NCBI RefSeq assembly: GCF_003253735.1
Contig: NZ_QKYW01000005.1
Span: forward strand, 372,001-436,000
Length of the DNA: 64,000 nucleotides
Reading direction: 5' to 3'
Origin: Pseudomonas sp. URMO17WK12:I2
GTDB taxonomy: Bacteria > Pseudomonadota > Gammaproteobacteria > Pseudomonadales > Pseudomonadaceae
Position numbers and translations under genes: made by a program. The notes under the pieces were generated by a model, which was not told the DNA's origin, searched no databases, and was given only the letters and a program-made list of their open reading frames with translations. Of the stretch, positions 9,052 to 21,744 are shown one piece after another. Each line of letters starts with the position of its first letter. The first letter of the stretch is position 1.

Positions 9052-12000
9052 TCAGCTCTTGACCGTCGCCAACAATCGCTCGAGTAGCGCTTCCAGGGTG
9101 TTGAAGCGCTCTTCGGGGCGTTCCATCGGCACCGAGAAGCGGAACAGCGTGGCGCCTTCGAATTTGTAGCGGTTCGGCGCACTCTGGATCAGCTTGATCA
9201 GCGTCAGCGGATCGACCGGTGTTTCCGCGGCGAATTCGATGCGCCCGCCTTGTGGGCCGGCATCGATCTTCTTGATGCCCAGCCGTTCGGCCTGCAGTTT
9301 GAGCAAGGTGATGCGCACCAGGTGCTTGGTCGGCTCGGGGAGCAGGCCGAAGCGGTCGATCATCTCCACCTGCAGCTCCTTGAGGCCGTCCTCGTCGCTG
9401 GCGTTGGCGATGCGTTTGTAGAGGATCAGGCGGGCATGCACGTCCGGCAGGTAATCCTCGGGGATCAGCGCCGGTACCCGCAGGTTGATTTCCGGCCCGC
9501 CGCCCAGGGGCTGGTCGAGATTGGGCTGCTCGCCCTTGCGGATCGATTTGACCGCGCGCTCGAGCATTTCCATGTACAGCGTGAAGCCGACCGCCTGGAT
9601 CTGCCCGCTCTGGCCGTCGCCGAGCAGTTCGCCGGCGCCGCGGATTTCCAGATCGTGGGTGGCCAGCACGAAGCCCGCACCCAGGTCCTGGGCATTGGCG
9701 ATGGCCTCCAGGCGCTTCTGCGCATCGTCGGTCATCTGCTTGCGCGGCGGCGTCAGGAGGTAGGCGTAGGCCTGGTGGTGACTGCGGCCGACCCGCCCGC
9801 GCAGCTGGTGCAGCTGGGCGAGGCCGAACTTGTCGGCGCGCTCGATGATGATGGTGTTGGCGCTCGGCACGTCGATGCCGGTCTCGATGATGGTCGAGGC
9901 GATCAGCACGTTAAAGCGCTTGTGGTAGAAGTCGCCCATCACCTGTTCCAGTTCGCGCTCGTGCATCTGGCCGTGGCCGATGCCGATACGTGCCTCGGGC
10001 ACCAGTTCGGCCAGATCGGCGGCGCACTTCTCGATGGTTTTCACGTCGTTGTGCAGGTAATACACCTGGCCGCCGCGCAGCAGTTCACGCAGCAGCGCTT
10101 CCTTGATGGTCGGCTTGTTCTGCTCCATGACGAAAGTGCGTACCGACAGGCGCCGCGCCGGCGGCGTGGCGATGATCGACAGGTCGCGCATGCCCGACAC
10201 CGCCATGTTCAGGGTGCGCGGAATCGGTGTGGCGGTCAGGGTGAGAATGTCCACTTCACTGCGCAGGGCCTTGAGCACCTCTTTCTGGCGCACCCCGAAG
10301 CGGTGCTCCTCGTCGATGATCACCAGGCCCAGATTCTTGATCTTGACGTCGTCCTGCAACAGCTTGTGGGTGCCGATGATGATGTCGATCTTGCCTTCGG
10401 CCAGTTGCTCGATGGCGGCACTGACTTCCTTGGCGCTCTTGAAGCGGCTCATTACCTCGACGGTCACCGGCCAGTCGGCGAAGCGATCGCGGAAGCTGTT
10501 GTAGTGCTGCTGGGCGAGCAGGGTGGTGGGCACCAGAATCGCTACCTGGCGGCCGCCATGCACGGCGATGAACGCCGCGCGCATGGCCACTTCGGTCTTG
10601 CCGAAACCGACGTCGCCACAGACCAGGCGATCCATCGGCTTGGGCGCGAGCATGTCCTCGCGCACCGCCTCGATGGCGCTCTGCTGGTCCGGCGTCTCCT
10701 CGAACGGGAAGCCGGCGCTGAAGGTTTCGTAGTCGGCCTTCGGGTCGTTGAACGCATAGCCTTCGCGAGCGGCGCGGCGGGCATAGATGTCGAGCAGCTC
10801 GGCGGCGACGTCGCGCACCTGTTCGGCGGCCTTGCGCTTGGCTTTCTGCCAGACTTCCGAGCCCAGGCGGTGCAGCGGCGCCAGGGCGTCATCGCTGCCG
10901 GTGTAGCGGGCGATCAGGTGCAGGCTGGCGACCGGCACGTAGAGTTTGGCTTCCTCGGCGTACATCAGGGCGAGAAACTCGGCGGCCTGGCCGTCGAATT
11001 CCATGGTCACCAGGCCCAGGTAGCGGCCCACGCCGTGGTCGATATGCACCACCGGCGCGCCTTCGCGCAGCTCGGTGAGGTTCTTGATCACGTTGTCGCC
11101 GGCGTCACGGGTCTTTTCGCGACGCCGGCGCTGCATGATGCGCTGGCCGAACAACGGGCTTTCCGCGATCAGGGCCACGTCCGGTAGCAGCAGGCCTTCG
11201 TCGAGCGGCGCGATGGTGATGCCCAGGCGCTCCTTGCTGGCGCTGAATTGTGGCCAGCCGTCGACTTCCTTGGGCTTGAGTTTGAGGCGCGCGAGCAGTT
11301 CGAGCAGCACCTCGCGGCGTCCGGCCGATTCGGCGCAGAACAGCACGCGGCCCGGGTACTCCTCGATAAAGCGACGCAGCGCCGCCAGTGGCTCGCTGGT
11401 CTTGGCCTGGATCGCCAGGTCGGGCAGGGCGCTGGCCTCGAAGCGCGTGCGGCCGACGCCTGGCTCGATGTCCTCCGGGCTGATCACCACCCGCGGCCAG
11501 TCCTTCAGGCGGGCGAAGCAGTCCTCGACCGGCAGGAAGATGTCGGCGGGTGGCAGCAGCGGCCGCTCGGGGTCGACGCGACGCTCCTCGTAGCGGTTGC
11601 GCGCATCCGTCCAGAACTGCTCGGCGGCCTTTTCGATACCGGGCAGCGAGAACACCTGGGTGTCCTGGGGCAGGTAGTCGAAGAGGGTGGCGGTTTCCTC
11701 GAAGAACAGCGGCAGGTAGTACTCGATACCGGCCGGGGTGATGCCGGTGGACAGGTCCTGGTAGATCGGGCAGCGCCGGAAGTCGACGTCGAAGCGCTCG
11801 CGGAAGCGGCCGCGGAAATCGGTGACGGCTTTCTTCTCCAGGGGGAACTCCCGGGCCGGCAGCAGCTTGATCGACTCGACCTTGTCGATCGAGCGTTGGG
11901 TCTCCGGGTCGAAGGTGCGCAGGGTTTCGATCTCGTCGTCGAACAGGTCGATGCGAAACGGCTGCTTGCTGCCCATCGGGAACAGATCGATCAGCGCGCC

Positions 12001-12495
12001 GCGCACGGTGAATTCGCCATGTTCGTAGACGGTATCGACATAGCGATAACCGGTGGCTTCCAGGCGCGCGCGCATGTCATCGACATTGATGCGCTGACCA
12101 ACATCCAGCACCAGGCTGCTGCCAAGCAGAAAGCGTGTGGGCGCGAGGCGATGCAGCGCCGTGGTGATCGGCACGACCAGAATGCCGTGCTTGAGCTCCG
12201 GCAGGCGGTACAGCGCGGCGATTCGCTGGGAGATGATGTCCTGATGCGGCGAGAACAGGTCGTAGGGCAGCGTTTCCCAGTCCGGGAAGTGCAGCACCGG
12301 CAGCTCTGGCGCAAAGAAGCTCAGTTCCTGCTCCAGGCGCTCGGCGCTCTGGCTGTCGGCGGTGAGCAGCAGGGTGAAACGTTTGGCGGAGTTGGCCGCC
12401 TCGGCGATGGCCAGGCTCAGCGCGGCACCGGGCAGGTTGCCCCAGTGTTGTTTACCGGCGGTGGCCGGCAAGGACGGCAGACGCAGTACAGGCAC
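9052..12495 (-). CDS. mfd: Transcription-repair coupling factor Mfd
   Basis: A 1147-residue Mfd, the translocase that dislodges stalled RNA polymerase and recruits UvrA. The N-terminal UvrB-like region includes LPVLHFPDWETLPYD. The RNAP-interaction domain follows VVHIDHGVGRYLGL near residue 500. The translocase has Walker A VCGDVGFGKTEVAMRAAF, DEEH box LVIIDEEHRFGV, LTLTATPIPRTL and the C-terminal helicase motif GRVGRSHHQAYAYLL. The TRCF C-terminal domain ends the protein. Length is typical and all helicase motifs are intact. It is divergent from gap across a 152-base gap. Confidence 0.98.
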   Translation of the reverse strand: MPVLRLPSLPATAGKQHWGNLPGAALSLAIAEAANSAKRFTLLLTADSQSAERLEQELSFFAPELPVLHFPDWETLPYDLFSPHQDIISQRIAALYRLPELKHGILVVPITTALHRLAPTRFLLGSSLVLDVGQRINVDDMRARLEATGYRYVDTVYEHGEFTVRGALIDLFPMGSKQPFRIDLFDDEIETLRTFDPETQRSIDKVESIKLLPAREFPLEKKAVTDFRGRFRERFDVDFRRCPIYQDLSTGITPAGIEYYLPLFFEETATLFDYLPQDTQVFSLPGIEKAAEQFWTDARNRYEERRVDPERPLLPPADIFLPVEDCFARLKDWPRVVISPEDIEPGVGRTRFEASALPDLAIQAKTSEPLAALRRFIEEYPGRVLFCAESAGRREVLLELLARLKLKPKEVDGWPQFSASKERLGITIAPLDEGLLLPDVALIAESPLFGQRIMQRRRREKTRDAGDNVIKNLTELREGAPVVHIDHGVGRYLGLVTMEFDGQAAEFLALMYAEEAKLYVPVASLHLIARYTGSDDALAPLHRLGSEVWQKAKRKAAEQVRDVAAELLDIYARRAAREGYAFNDPKADYETFSAGFPFEETPDQQSAIEAVREDMLAPKPMDRLVCGDVGFGKTEVAMRAAFIAVHGGRQVAILVPTTLLAQQHYNSFRDRFADWPVTVEVMSRFKSAKEVSAAIEQLAEGKIDIIIGTHKLLQDDVKIKNLGLVIIDEEHRFGVRQKEVLKALRSEVDILTLTATPIPRTLNMAVSGMRDLSIIATPPARRLSVRTFVMEQNKPTIKEALLRELLRGGQVYYLHNDVKTIEKCAADLAELVPEARIGIGHGQMHERELEQVMGDFYHKRFNVLIASTIIETGIDVPSANTIIIERADKFGLAQLHQLRGRVGRSHHQAYAYLLTPPRKQMTDDAQKRLEAIANAQDLGAGFVLATHDLEIRGAGELLGDGQSGQIQAVGFTLYMEMLERAVKSIRKGEQPNLDQPLGGGPEINLRVPALIPEDYLPDVHARLILYKRIANASDEDGLKELQVEMIDRFGLLPEPTKHLVRITLLKLQAERLGIKKIDAGPQGGRIEFAAETPVDPLTLIKLIQSAPNRYKFEGATLFRFSVPMERPEERFNTLEALLERLLATVKS

Positions 12496-12647
12496 GGGTG
12501 GCTCGCGATTGGTAACGATTTGGCCCCCGATTGTAACTATCCGCGAGGATGACTGTCAGTGTTTCGACCGCTGCAGATTGCCGACCCCTGGCTGGGTCGT
12601 CATAATGTAGCCCCTTTTTTCAGCCCCTACATGTGGAAGGTATTGCC

Positions 12648-14096
12648 GTGACTCAGAAGCCCGACCAGTGTCTTGGTGAATGGATTGACCGTGAAGCTCT
12701 CGCCGAGGCGATGATTCCGCTGATTGGTCAGCTGTACCGCAACAACAACGTGGTGCTGTCGATCCATGGCCGCAGCCTGATCAACCGCTCGGTCATCGAG
12801 ATTCTCAAGGCGCATCGTTTCGCCCGTCACCGTCAGGCTGACGAGAGCGGCCTGGCCGTTCACGACACCTACGCCGTACTCAAGGCCATGAGCGAGCTCA
12901 AGCTGGGCGCTGCGTCCGTCGACCTGGGCAAGATGGTCGGCAAGTTCAAGGCTGAAGGTAACGGCCGCAGCATCGAGCAGTTCGTCAAGGACGAGCTGGC
13001 CGATGTCGCCAACCAGCAGAACGCTTCGCCACGCAAAGGTACTGACGTCGTCCTTTATGGTTTCGGTCGTATCGGCCGTCTGCTGGCCCGCATCCTGATC
13101 GACCACACCGGTGGTGGCGACGGCCTGCGCCTGCGCGCCATCGTCGTGCGCAAGGGCGCCGAGAATGACCTGGTCAAGCGCGCCAGCCTGCTGCGTCGCG
13201 ACTCGGTGCATGGCAAGTTCAATGGCACCATCACCATTGATGAAGAGAACAGCACCCTGACCGCCAACGGCAACCTGATCCAGGTGATCTACGCCAAGGA
13301 TCCGTCGGCCATCGACTACACCCAGTACGGCATCAAGGATGCCCTGCTGGTCGACAACACCGGCGTATGGCGTGACGCCGAAGGCCTGGGTCAGCACCTC
13401 AAGTGCCCGGGCGTCGACCGCGTGATCCTCACCGCACCGGGCAAGGGCGCGCTGAAGAACATCGTGCATGGCATCAACCATGGCGAAATCACTGCCGATG
13501 ACAAGATCATCTCGGCCGCCTCCTGCACCACCAACGCCATCGTGCCGGTGCTCAAGGCCGTCAACGACCAGTACGGCATCATCAATGGTCACGTCGAAAC
13601 CGTTCACTCGTACACCAACGACCAGAACCTGATCGACAACTTCCACAAGGGCAGCCGTCGTGGCCGTAGCGCCGCGCTGAACATGGTCATCACCGAAACC
13701 GGTGCGGCCACCGCTGCCGCCAAGGCGCTGCCGGTGCTCAAGGGCAAGCTGACCGGCAACGCGATCCGCGTACCGACGCCGAACGTGTCGATGGCCATCC
13801 TCAACCTCAACCTGGAGAAGGCTACCAGCCGCGAAGAAATCAACGAGTACCTGCGCCAGATGGCCATGCACTCGGATCTGCAGAAGCAGATCGATTTCGT
13901 CAGCTCCCAGGAAGTGGTGTCCACCGACTTCGTCGGCTCGCGCCACGCCGGTGTGGTCGATGCCGAAGCCACCATCGCCAACGATAACCGCGTCGTGCTG
14001 TACGTCTGGTACGACAACGAGTTTGGCTACAGCTGCCAGGTGATTCGCGTGATGGAAGACATGGCCGGGGTCAACCCGCCGGCGTTCCCGCGCTGA
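12648..14096 (+). CDS. gap: Glyceraldehyde-3-phosphate dehydrogenase, long form (PA3001 type)
   Basis: A 482-residue GAPDH-like enzyme. It has the NAD-binding GFGRIGRLLARI near residue 140, the active-site cysteine in SAASCTTNAIVPVLKA near 290, and the C-terminal WYDNEFGYSCQ. An N-terminal extension of about 125 residues (with IEQLYRN-like and SVDLGKM segments) separates it from ordinary GAPDH of about 335 residues; this long class is known in Pseudomonas and relatives, where it is thought to act in gluconeogenesis. A GTG start at 12648 is chosen because GGAAGG (12635-12640) is 7 bases upstream and MTQKPDQCLGEW is the conserved N-terminus. Closed by the terminator at 14118. Confidence 0.93.
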   Translation: MTQKPDQCLGEWIDREALAEAMIPLIGQLYRNNNVVLSIHGRSLINRSVIEILKAHRFARHRQADESGLAVHDTYAVLKAMSELKLGAASVDLGKMVGKFKAEGNGRSIEQFVKDELADVANQQNASPRKGTDVVLYGFGRIGRLLARILIDHTGGGDGLRLRAIVVRKGAENDLVKRASLLRRDSVHGKFNGTITIDEENSTLTANGNLIQVIYAKDPSAIDYTQYGIKDALLVDNTGVWRDAEGLGQHLKCPGVDRVILTAPGKGALKNIVHGINHGEITADDKIISAASCTTNAIVPVLKAVNDQYGIINGHVETVHSYTNDQNLIDNFHKGSRRGRSAALNMVITETGAATAAAKALPVLKGKLTGNAIRVPTPNVSMAILNLNLEKATSREEINEYLRQMAMHSDLQKQIDFVSSQEVVSTDFVGSRHAGVVDAEATIANDNRVVLYVWYDNEFGYSCQVIRVMEDMAGVNPPAFPR

Positions 14097-14117
14097 TTGC
14101 AGGTCAAGCAGTACCAG

Positions 14118-14148
14118 ATGGGAGCCTTCGGGCTCCCATTTTTTTTGC
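14118..14148 (+). terminator. Rho-independent terminator of gap
   Basis: A 9-bp perfect stem (ATGGGAGCC with GGCTCCCAT) closed by a TTCG tetraloop and followed by an eight-T run. Confidence 0.95.
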
Positions 14149-15846
<1,698 letters not shown>

Positions 15847-15848
15847 AC

Positions 15849-17060
15849 ATGGGCGTTCGTCAGTTCCTCGACAAGATCGAACACAACTTCGAAAAAGGTG
15901 GCAAATACGAGAAGTGGTACGCCCTCTACGAGGCCGTGGACACCTTCTTCTATCGCCCCGGCAGCGTGACCAAAACCACCGCTCACGTGCGTGACGGCAT
16001 CGACCTCAAACGCATGATGATCACCGTGTGGGCCTGTACCTTCCCGGCGATGTTCTTCGGCATGTGGAACACCGGCTACCAGGCCAACCTGGTCTACGCG
16101 CAGAGCCCCGATCTGCTGGCTGCCCAGGAAGGCTGGCGTTTCGCGCTGATCGGCTCGCTGGGCGGCTTCGACCCGAGCAGCCTGTGGGACAACTTCATCC
16201 AGGGCGCGGCGTACTTCCTGCCCATCTACCTCACGGCGTTCATCGTCGGCGGTTTCTGGGAGGTGCTGTTCGCTTCCATCCGCCGTCACGAGGTCAACGA
16301 GGGCTTCTTCGTCACCTCCGTGCTGTTCGCCCTGATCCTGCCGCCGAGTATTCCGCTCTGGCAGGTGGCGCTGGGCATCAGCTTCGGTGTGGTGATCGGC
16401 AAGGAGGTGTTCGGCGGTACCGGCAAGAACTTCCTCAACCCGGCACTGGTCGGTCGCGCGTTCCTGTTCTTCGCCTACCCGGCGCAGATTTCCGGCGACG
16501 GCGTGTGGACAGCGGTAGATGGCTACGCGGGCGCCACGGCGCTGGCCACCATCGGTGGTAGTGGCGTCGATGGCCTGATCAATGATGGCTTGACCTGGAC
16601 CCAGGCCTTTATCGGCCTGATGCCGGGCTCCATCGGTGAGACCGGCACCCTGGCGATCCTGCTCGGCGGCGCGGTGCTGTTGTTCACCAAGATCGCCTCC
16701 TGGCGCATCGTCAGCGGGGTGATGATCGGCATGATCGCCGCCGCCACGCTGTTCAACGCTATCGCCTCGGACAACAACCCGCTGTTCGCCATGCCCTGGT
16801 ACTGGCACCTGGTCACCGGGGGCTTCGCCTTTGGGATGATCTTCATGGCCACCGACCCGGTGTCGGCCTCCATGACCAATACCGGCAAGTGGATCTTCGG
16901 CATCTTCATCGGCCTGCTGGTGACCATCATTCGCGTGGTCAATCCGGCGTTTCCGGAAGGCATGATGCTGGCGATCCTGTTCGGCAACCTGTGTGCGCCC
17001 CTGATCGACCACTACGTGGTACGGGCCAATATCAAGCGGAGGCTGGCGCGTAATGTCTAA
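15849..17060 (+). CDS. nqrB: Na+-translocating NADH:quinone reductase subunit B
   Basis: A 403-residue integral membrane subunit with about ten hydrophobic segments. It carries riboflavin and a covalently bound FMN. The FMN-accepting threonine should be Thr230 in [10 protein letters not shown]; the usual flavinylation motif reads SGAT, so this one has Ala at the first position. Start set by GGAGGG at 15837-15842 just before the ATG. It overlaps nqrC by 8 bases. Confidence 0.97.
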   Translation: MGVRQFLDKIEHNFEKGGKYEKWYALYEAVDTFFYRPGSVTKTTAHVRDGIDLKRMMITVWACTFPAMFFGMWNTGYQANLVYAQSPDLLAAQEGWRFALIGSLGGFDPSSLWDNFIQGAAYFLPIYLTAFIVGGFWEVLFASIRRHEVNEGFFVTSVLFALILPPSIPLWQVALGISFGVVIGKEVFGGTGKNFLNPALVGRAFLFFAYPAQISGDGVWTAVDGYAGATALATIGGSGVDGLINDGLTWTQAFIGLMPGSIGETGTLAILLGGAVLLFTKIASWRIVSGVMIGMIAAATLFNAIASDNNPLFAMPWYWHLVTGGFAFGMIFMATDPVSASMTNTGKWIFGIFIGLLVTIIRVVNPAFPEGMMLAILFGNLCAPLIDHYVVRANIKRRLARNV

Positions 17061-17838
17061 GCTCAAAGAAACCCCGACACGCACGCTGGTCGTCACCCTG
17101 GTGCTGTGCCTGGTGTGCTCCATCGCCGTTTCGGCCGCTGCGCTGATTCTGCGCCCGACCCAGCAGGAAAATGCCCTGGTCGACCGCCAGCGCGCGGTGC
17201 TAGTGATCGCCGAATTGTGGCAGCCGGGCATGTCCAGCGACGAAGTGCGCGAGGTGTTCTCCTCGCGCGTCACGCCGCGCCTGGTCGACCTGCGCACCGG
17301 TGACTACAGCGATGCCTTCGACCCGCATACCTTCGACCAGAACAAGTCCGTCGCCGATTCGTCGCTGTCCAGCATGATCCCGGAAGACCGTGACATCGCC
17401 TCGATCCGCCGTCTGGAACACTACGCGGTGGTCTACCAGATCGAGCAGAACGGCGAACTCGAGCGCCTGGTGCTGCCGGTGCGTGGTTACGGCCTGTGGT
17501 CGACCATGTACGGGTTCGTGGCCTTGCAGAGCGACCTGGAGACCATTGCCGGTATCGGCTTCTACCAGCACGGTGAAACGCCGGGCCTGGGTGGCGAGAT
17601 CGACAATCCCAACTGGCAGGCCAAGTGGGTCGGCAAGAAGGTTTACCAGGATGGCGAACCGGTACTGCGTGTGATCAAGGGCAGCGTCAACCCGCAGAGC
17701 CCGCAGGCCGATTACCAGGTCGACGCCATCGCCGGCGCGACCCTGACCGCCAACGGCGTGACCCACATGATTCACTTCTGGCTCGGTGAGGACGGCTTCG
17801 CGCCGTTCCTCAAGAAGCTGTCCGCAGGGGAGGCTTGA
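17053..17838 (+). CDS. nqrC: Na+-translocating NADH:quinone reductase subunit C
   Basis: A 261-residue subunit with one N-terminal membrane anchor ([22 protein letters not shown], about residues 12-33) and a periplasmic FMN-binding domain. The flavin-accepting residue should be Thr230 in [13 protein letters not shown], again AGAT rather than SGAT. ApbE, encoded in the same operon, attaches the FMN. The start overlaps nqrB by 8 bases, which suggests translational coupling. Confidence 0.97.
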   Translation: MSKLKETPTRTLVVTLVLCLVCSIAVSAAALILRPTQQENALVDRQRAVLVIAELWQPGMSSDEVREVFSSRVTPRLVDLRTGDYSDAFDPHTFDQNKSVADSSLSSMIPEDRDIASIRRLEHYAVVYQIEQNGELERLVLPVRGYGLWSTMYGFVALQSDLETIAGIGFYQHGETPGLGGEIDNPNWQAKWVGKKVYQDGEPVLRVIKGSVNPQSPQADYQVDAIAGATLTANGVTHMIHFWLGEDGFAPFLKKLSAGEA

Positions 17839-17841
17839 TCC

Positions 17842-18510
17842 ATGTCCAAACCCACCATGAAAGAGCTGCTGCTCGATCCGATTCTCAACAAGAACCCGAT
17901 CGGCCTGCAGATTCTCGGCATCTGTTCGGCGCTGGCGGTCACCTCGGCGCTGAGCACCGCGCTGGTGCTGTCCATCGCGCTGACCCTGACCACGGCGTTT
18001 TCGAGTTTCTTCATCTCGACGGTGCGCCATCAGATCCCGGGCTCGATCCGCATGATCGCCCAGGTGGTGATCATCGCTTCCCTGGTGATCGTCATCGATC
18101 AGTTCCTCAAGGCCTATGCCTACAGCCTGAGTCAGCGGCTGTCGGTGTTCGTCGGCCTGATCATCACCAACTGCATCGTCATGGGCCGCGCCGAAGCCTT
18201 CGCCATGTCCAACCCGCCGGTGGCCTCGTTCGTCGATGGCCTGGGCAACGGCCTGGGCTACAGCGCCATGCTGGTGGCGCTGGGTATCGTGCGCGAGCTG
18301 TTCGGTGCCGGCTCGCTGCTGGGCATCGAGATTCTGCACACGGTCAACAATGGCGGCTGGTATCAGCCCAACGGCCTGCTGCTGCTGCCACCCTCGGCGT
18401 TCTTCCTGATCGGCCTGTTCATCTGGGCACTGCGTAGCTACAAGAAGGAGCAGGTGGAGAAGGTCGAGTACCCCATGGCGCCCCAGGTGAAGAACGAGGA
18501 GGCTTACTGA
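17842..18510 (+). CDS. nqrD: Na+-translocating NADH:quinone reductase subunit D
   Basis: A 222-residue membrane subunit with six hydrophobic segments. NqrD and NqrE form a pseudosymmetric pair holding an iron site between conserved cysteines; here [10 protein letters not shown] (about residue 29) and [16 protein letters not shown] (about 112) carry them. It follows nqrC after 3 bases. Confidence 0.97.
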   Translation: MSKPTMKELLLDPILNKNPIGLQILGICSALAVTSALSTALVLSIALTLTTAFSSFFISTVRHQIPGSIRMIAQVVIIASLVIVIDQFLKAYAYSLSQRLSVFVGLIITNCIVMGRAEAFAMSNPPVASFVDGLGNGLGYSAMLVALGIVRELFGAGSLLGIEILHTVNNGGWYQPNGLLLLPPSAFFLIGLFIWALRSYKKEQVEKVEYPMAPQVKNEEAY

Positions 18511-18511
18511 T

Positions 18512-19120
18512 ATGGAACATTACATCAGCCTGTTCGTCCGCGCGGTGTTCATCGAGAACATGGCGCTGGCGTTCTTCCTGGGCATGTGCACCTTCCTGGC
18601 CATTTCCAAGAAGGTCGAGACCTCCCTGATGCTCGGCCTGACGGTGATCGTGGTGATGGTCATCACCGTACCCTTGAACAACCTGCTCTATGTCTACCTG
18701 CTCAAGGAAGGCGCGCTGAGCTGGGCCGGCCTGCCGGAAGTCGACCTGAGCTTCCTTGGCCTGATCTGCTATATCGGCCTGATCGCCGCGGTGGTGCAGA
18801 TCATGGAGATGGTCCTCGACAAGTACCTGCCGTCGCTCTACAACGCGCTGGGCATCTTCCTGCCACTGATCACCGTGCACTGCGCCATCTTCGGCGGCAC
18901 GCTGTTCATGGTCGAGCGCGACTACAACTTCACCGAGAGCGTGGTCTACGGTGCGGGCGCGGGCGTGTCCTGGGCGCTGGCCATCGTGCTGCTGGCCGCC
19001 ATCCGCGAGAAGCTCAAGTACAGCGACCCACCCGCCGGTCTGCGCGGCCTGGGCCTGACCTTCATCACCGTTGGCCTGATGTCGCTGGGCTTCATGTCGT
19101 TCTCCGGCGTTCAGCTGTAA
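18512..19120 (+). CDS. nqrE: Na+-translocating NADH:quinone reductase subunit E
   Basis: A 202-residue membrane subunit with six hydrophobic segments, paralogous to NqrD. Cysteines in [15 protein letters not shown] (about residue 26) and [10 protein letters not shown] (about 120) are the expected iron ligands facing NqrD. It starts 1 base after the nqrD stop. Confidence 0.97.
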   Translation: MEHYISLFVRAVFIENMALAFFLGMCTFLAISKKVETSLMLGLTVIVVMVITVPLNNLLYVYLLKEGALSWAGLPEVDLSFLGLICYIGLIAAVVQIMEMVLDKYLPSLYNALGIFLPLITVHCAIFGGTLFMVERDYNFTESVVYGAGAGVSWALAIVLLAAIREKLKYSDPPAGLRGLGLTFITVGLMSLGFMSFSGVQL

Positions 19121-19130
19121 GGAGTTGCCA

Positions 19131-20354
19131 ATGGCTTTTGAAATTCTGGTAGCAGTCTCCATGTTCACCGTGGTGATCATCCTCCTCGTGGCGGTGATCC
19201 TCATGGCCCGTGCGCGCCTGGTTTCCGCCGGTGACGTGAACATCGAGATCAACGGTGAGCGCACCATCACCGTTCCGGCCGGCGGCAAGTTGCTGCAGAC
19301 CCTGGCCGAGAACGACATCTTCCTGTCGTCGGCCTGTGGCGGCGGCGGTACCTGTGCGCAGTGCAAGTGCATCGTGGAAAGCGGCGGCGGCGAGATGCTG
19401 TCCACCGAGGAAACGCACTTCAACAAGCGCGAGGCCCGGGAGGGCTGGCGCCTGTCCTGCCAGACCCCGGTCAAGCAGGACATGAAGATCGAGGTGCCCG
19501 AAGAAGTCTTCGGCGTGAAGAAGTGGGAGTGCACGGTCGAGTCCAACCCGAACGTGGCCACCTTCATCAAGGAGCTGACCCTCAAGCTGCCTGAAGGCGA
19601 GAACGTCGACTTCCGCGCCGGCGGGTACGTGCAGCTCGAGTGCCCGCCGCATACCGTGCACTACAAGGACTTCGATATCCAGGAGGAGTACCGCGGCGAC
19701 TGGGACAAATTCAACCAGTGGAAGTACGTCTCCAAGGTCGACGAGACGGTGATCCGTGCCTATTCCATGGCCAACTATCCCGAAGAAGTCGGCCTGGTGA
19801 AGTTCAACATCCGTATCGCCTCGCCACCGCCGGGCAAGGATCATCTGCCACCGGGCAAGATGTCGTCCTGGGTGTTCAGCCTCAAGCCGGGTGACAAGGT
19901 TACGGTGTACGGCCCGTTCGGCGAGTTCTTCGCCAAGGACACCGATGCCGAGATGGTCTTCATCGGCGGTGGTGCCGGCATGGCGCCGATGCGCTCGCAC
20001 ATCTTCGACCAGCTCAAGCGCCTGAAGTCGACCCGCAAGATCAGCTTCTGGTATGGCGCGCGTTCGATGCGCGAGGCGTTCTACACCGAGGAATACGATC
20101 AGCTGCAGGCGGAGAACCCGAACTTCGAATGGCACCTGGCGTTGTCCGACCCGCAGCCGGAAGACAACTGGACCGGCCTCAAGGGCTTCATCCACAACGT
20201 GCTCTACGAGAACTACCTCAAGGATCACCCGGCGCCCGAGGATTGCGAGTTCTACATGTGCGGCCCGCCCATGATGAACGCGGCCGTGATCAAGATGCTC
20301 ACCGACCTGGGTGTCGAACAGGACAACATCCTGCTCGACGACTTCGGCGGATGA
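19131..20354 (+). CDS. nqrF: Na+-translocating NADH:quinone reductase subunit F (NADH dehydrogenase)
   Basis: A 407-residue entry subunit that oxidises NADH. An N-terminal membrane helix (about residues 4-26) is followed by a ferredoxin-type [2Fe-2S] domain with [13 protein letters not shown] and a downstream LSCQ cysteine, then an FAD domain ([11 protein letters not shown]) and an NAD domain ([23 protein letters not shown]). AAGGAG at 19119-19124 selects the ATG at 19131 over an in-frame TTG at 19125. It overlaps apbE by 4 bases. Confidence 0.97.
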   Translation: MAFEILVAVSMFTVVIILLVAVILMARARLVSAGDVNIEINGERTITVPAGGKLLQTLAENDIFLSSACGGGGTCAQCKCIVESGGGEMLSTEETHFNKREAREGWRLSCQTPVKQDMKIEVPEEVFGVKKWECTVESNPNVATFIKELTLKLPEGENVDFRAGGYVQLECPPHTVHYKDFDIQEEYRGDWDKFNQWKYVSKVDETVIRAYSMANYPEEVGLVKFNIRIASPPPGKDHLPPGKMSSWVFSLKPGDKVTVYGPFGEFFAKDTDAEMVFIGGGAGMAPMRSHIFDQLKRLKSTRKISFWYGARSMREAFYTEEYDQLQAENPNFEWHLALSDPQPEDNWTGLKGFIHNVLYENYLKDHPAPEDCEFYMCGPPMMNAAVIKMLTDLGVEQDNILLDDFGG

Positions 20355-21394
20355 TCGCACCCGCTCTGAAACAGCCCGCCTTTGTCGTAGCCCTGGCTGC
20401 GACACTCGCTGCTACGCTCGTGAGCTGCGGTTTTTCCGAGACGGTCGAGGAGTTCGGCGGCCCTGCCCAGGGCAGCACCTACTCAGTGAAGTACGTCAGC
20501 GCCAAGGGCGTGCCGGACAAGGCAACCCTGAAGGCCGATGTGGAAGCGATCTTCGCCGAAGTCGACGAGCAGATGTCCACCTACCGCGACGACTCATTGA
20601 TCGAGCAGTTCAACCGCGCACCGGCCGGCACCTGCATGCCGATGCCGGCGGGGGTACTGCAACTGGTCGAAACCGGCAATGCCCTGCATCGCGACAGCGG
20701 CGGGGCGTTCGACCTGACCCTGGAGCCCTTGCTTGACCTGTGGGGCTTCGGCCCGCGCGGCAATGGCGAGCGTGTGGTGCCCGATGCCGAGGCCTTGCAA
20801 GAGGTGCGCGGGCGCATCGGCCAGGATCACCTGCACATCGACGGCGAGCGCCTGTGCAAGGATCTTGACCTGCAGGTCGACTTCAACAGCATCGCCGCCG
20901 GCTATACGGTTGATCGAATCATCGCGCGACTGGTCGAACTTGGGGTGAGCAGTTATCTGGTCGAAGCCACCGGCGAACTCAAGGCGGTTGGACGCAAGCC
21001 CGACGGCCAGCCCTGGCGTATCGCGCTCGAAGCGCCGCGCGATGATCAGCGCGCCATTCAGCGGGTGATCGAACTGGACGGTTACGGCATTTCTACATCG
21101 GGAGACTACCGCAATTATTTCGAGGAGCAGGGCGTACGCTACTCCCATACCCTCGATCCGCAGACCGCTGCACCGATCCAGCACACCCTGGCGGCGGTCA
21201 CCGTGGCCGCGCCGTCGACGCTGATGGCCGACGGCCTGTCCACCGTGCTGCTGGTGCTCGGTCCGGACAAGGGTTTCGAGTACGCCGAGCGCAAAGGTAT
21301 CGCGGCGTTCTTCGTGACCCGTGAGGGTGACGGATTCGTCACACGCAGTACCGCCACTTTCGAGCAGCTGTTCGCTGCAGGAGGCAAGCAATGA
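20351..21394 (+). CDS. apbE: FAD:protein FMN transferase ApbE (lipoprotein)
   Basis: A 347-residue ApbE, which covalently attaches FMN to threonines of NqrB and NqrC in the periplasm. The N-terminus is a lipoprotein signal with lipobox LVSC at about residues 18-21. The ApbE core shows [48 protein letters not shown] and the metal-binding [10 protein letters not shown]. The ATG overlaps the nqrF stop, and the end overlaps nqrM, so it belongs to the nqr operon; this fits its substrate. Confidence 0.95.
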   Translation: MIAPALKQPAFVVALAATLAATLVSCGFSETVEEFGGPAQGSTYSVKYVSAKGVPDKATLKADVEAIFAEVDEQMSTYRDDSLIEQFNRAPAGTCMPMPAGVLQLVETGNALHRDSGGAFDLTLEPLLDLWGFGPRGNGERVVPDAEALQEVRGRIGQDHLHIDGERLCKDLDLQVDFNSIAAGYTVDRIIARLVELGVSSYLVEATGELKAVGRKPDGQPWRIALEAPRDDQRAIQRVIELDGYGISTSGDYRNYFEEQGVRYSHTLDPQTAAPIQHTLAAVTVAAPSTLMADGLSTVLLVLGPDKGFEYAERKGIAAFFVTREGDGFVTRSTATFEQLFAAGGKQ

Positions 21395-21618
21395 CATTCG
21401 TGATGGTTTTTCTGATCATGCTCACCGTCGTCGGCCTGATGGCCGTTGGCGTGATGATGGGCCGCAAGCCCATCGCCGGTTCCTGCGGCGGCATCGCCAG
21501 CCTGGGCATCGAGAAGAAGTGCTCGATCTGCGGTGACGACCGTGAGAAGTGCCCGGAAGTGACGGGCCAGGACGACGGCGAATCCGGCGTACAAACCTAC
21601 GATGCCAGCAAGCGCTGA
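21391..21618 (+). CDS. nqrM: Nqr maturation protein NqrM
   Basis: A 75-residue protein with one N-terminal membrane helix (about residues 3-23) and four cysteines (C32, C44, C47, C54; SCGG, KKCSICGD, EKCPE). This is the DUF539/NqrM family, required to load iron between NqrD and NqrE. It starts in an ATGA overlap with apbE and ends the operon. Confidence 0.92.
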   Translation: MTFVMVFLIMLTVVGLMAVGVMMGRKPIAGSCGGIASLGIEKKCSICGDDREKCPEVTGQDDGESGVQTYDASKR

Positions 21619-21744
21619 TCGCCATTTGCCGCCTGGCCCGGTAGGCTATGCGTTATTGCGAAATGTTGCGTACCAGGCCGCACGTCCGGTCTGGTTCTGC
21701 CGATAACGCGCGATAAGCGTTGCGGCGTGATCTGAGGAGTGAAC

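Noticed and set aside
9250..11187. 645-codon + strand frame opposite mfd
   Set aside because: A shadow of a high-GC gene; mfd motifs are unambiguous on the other strand.
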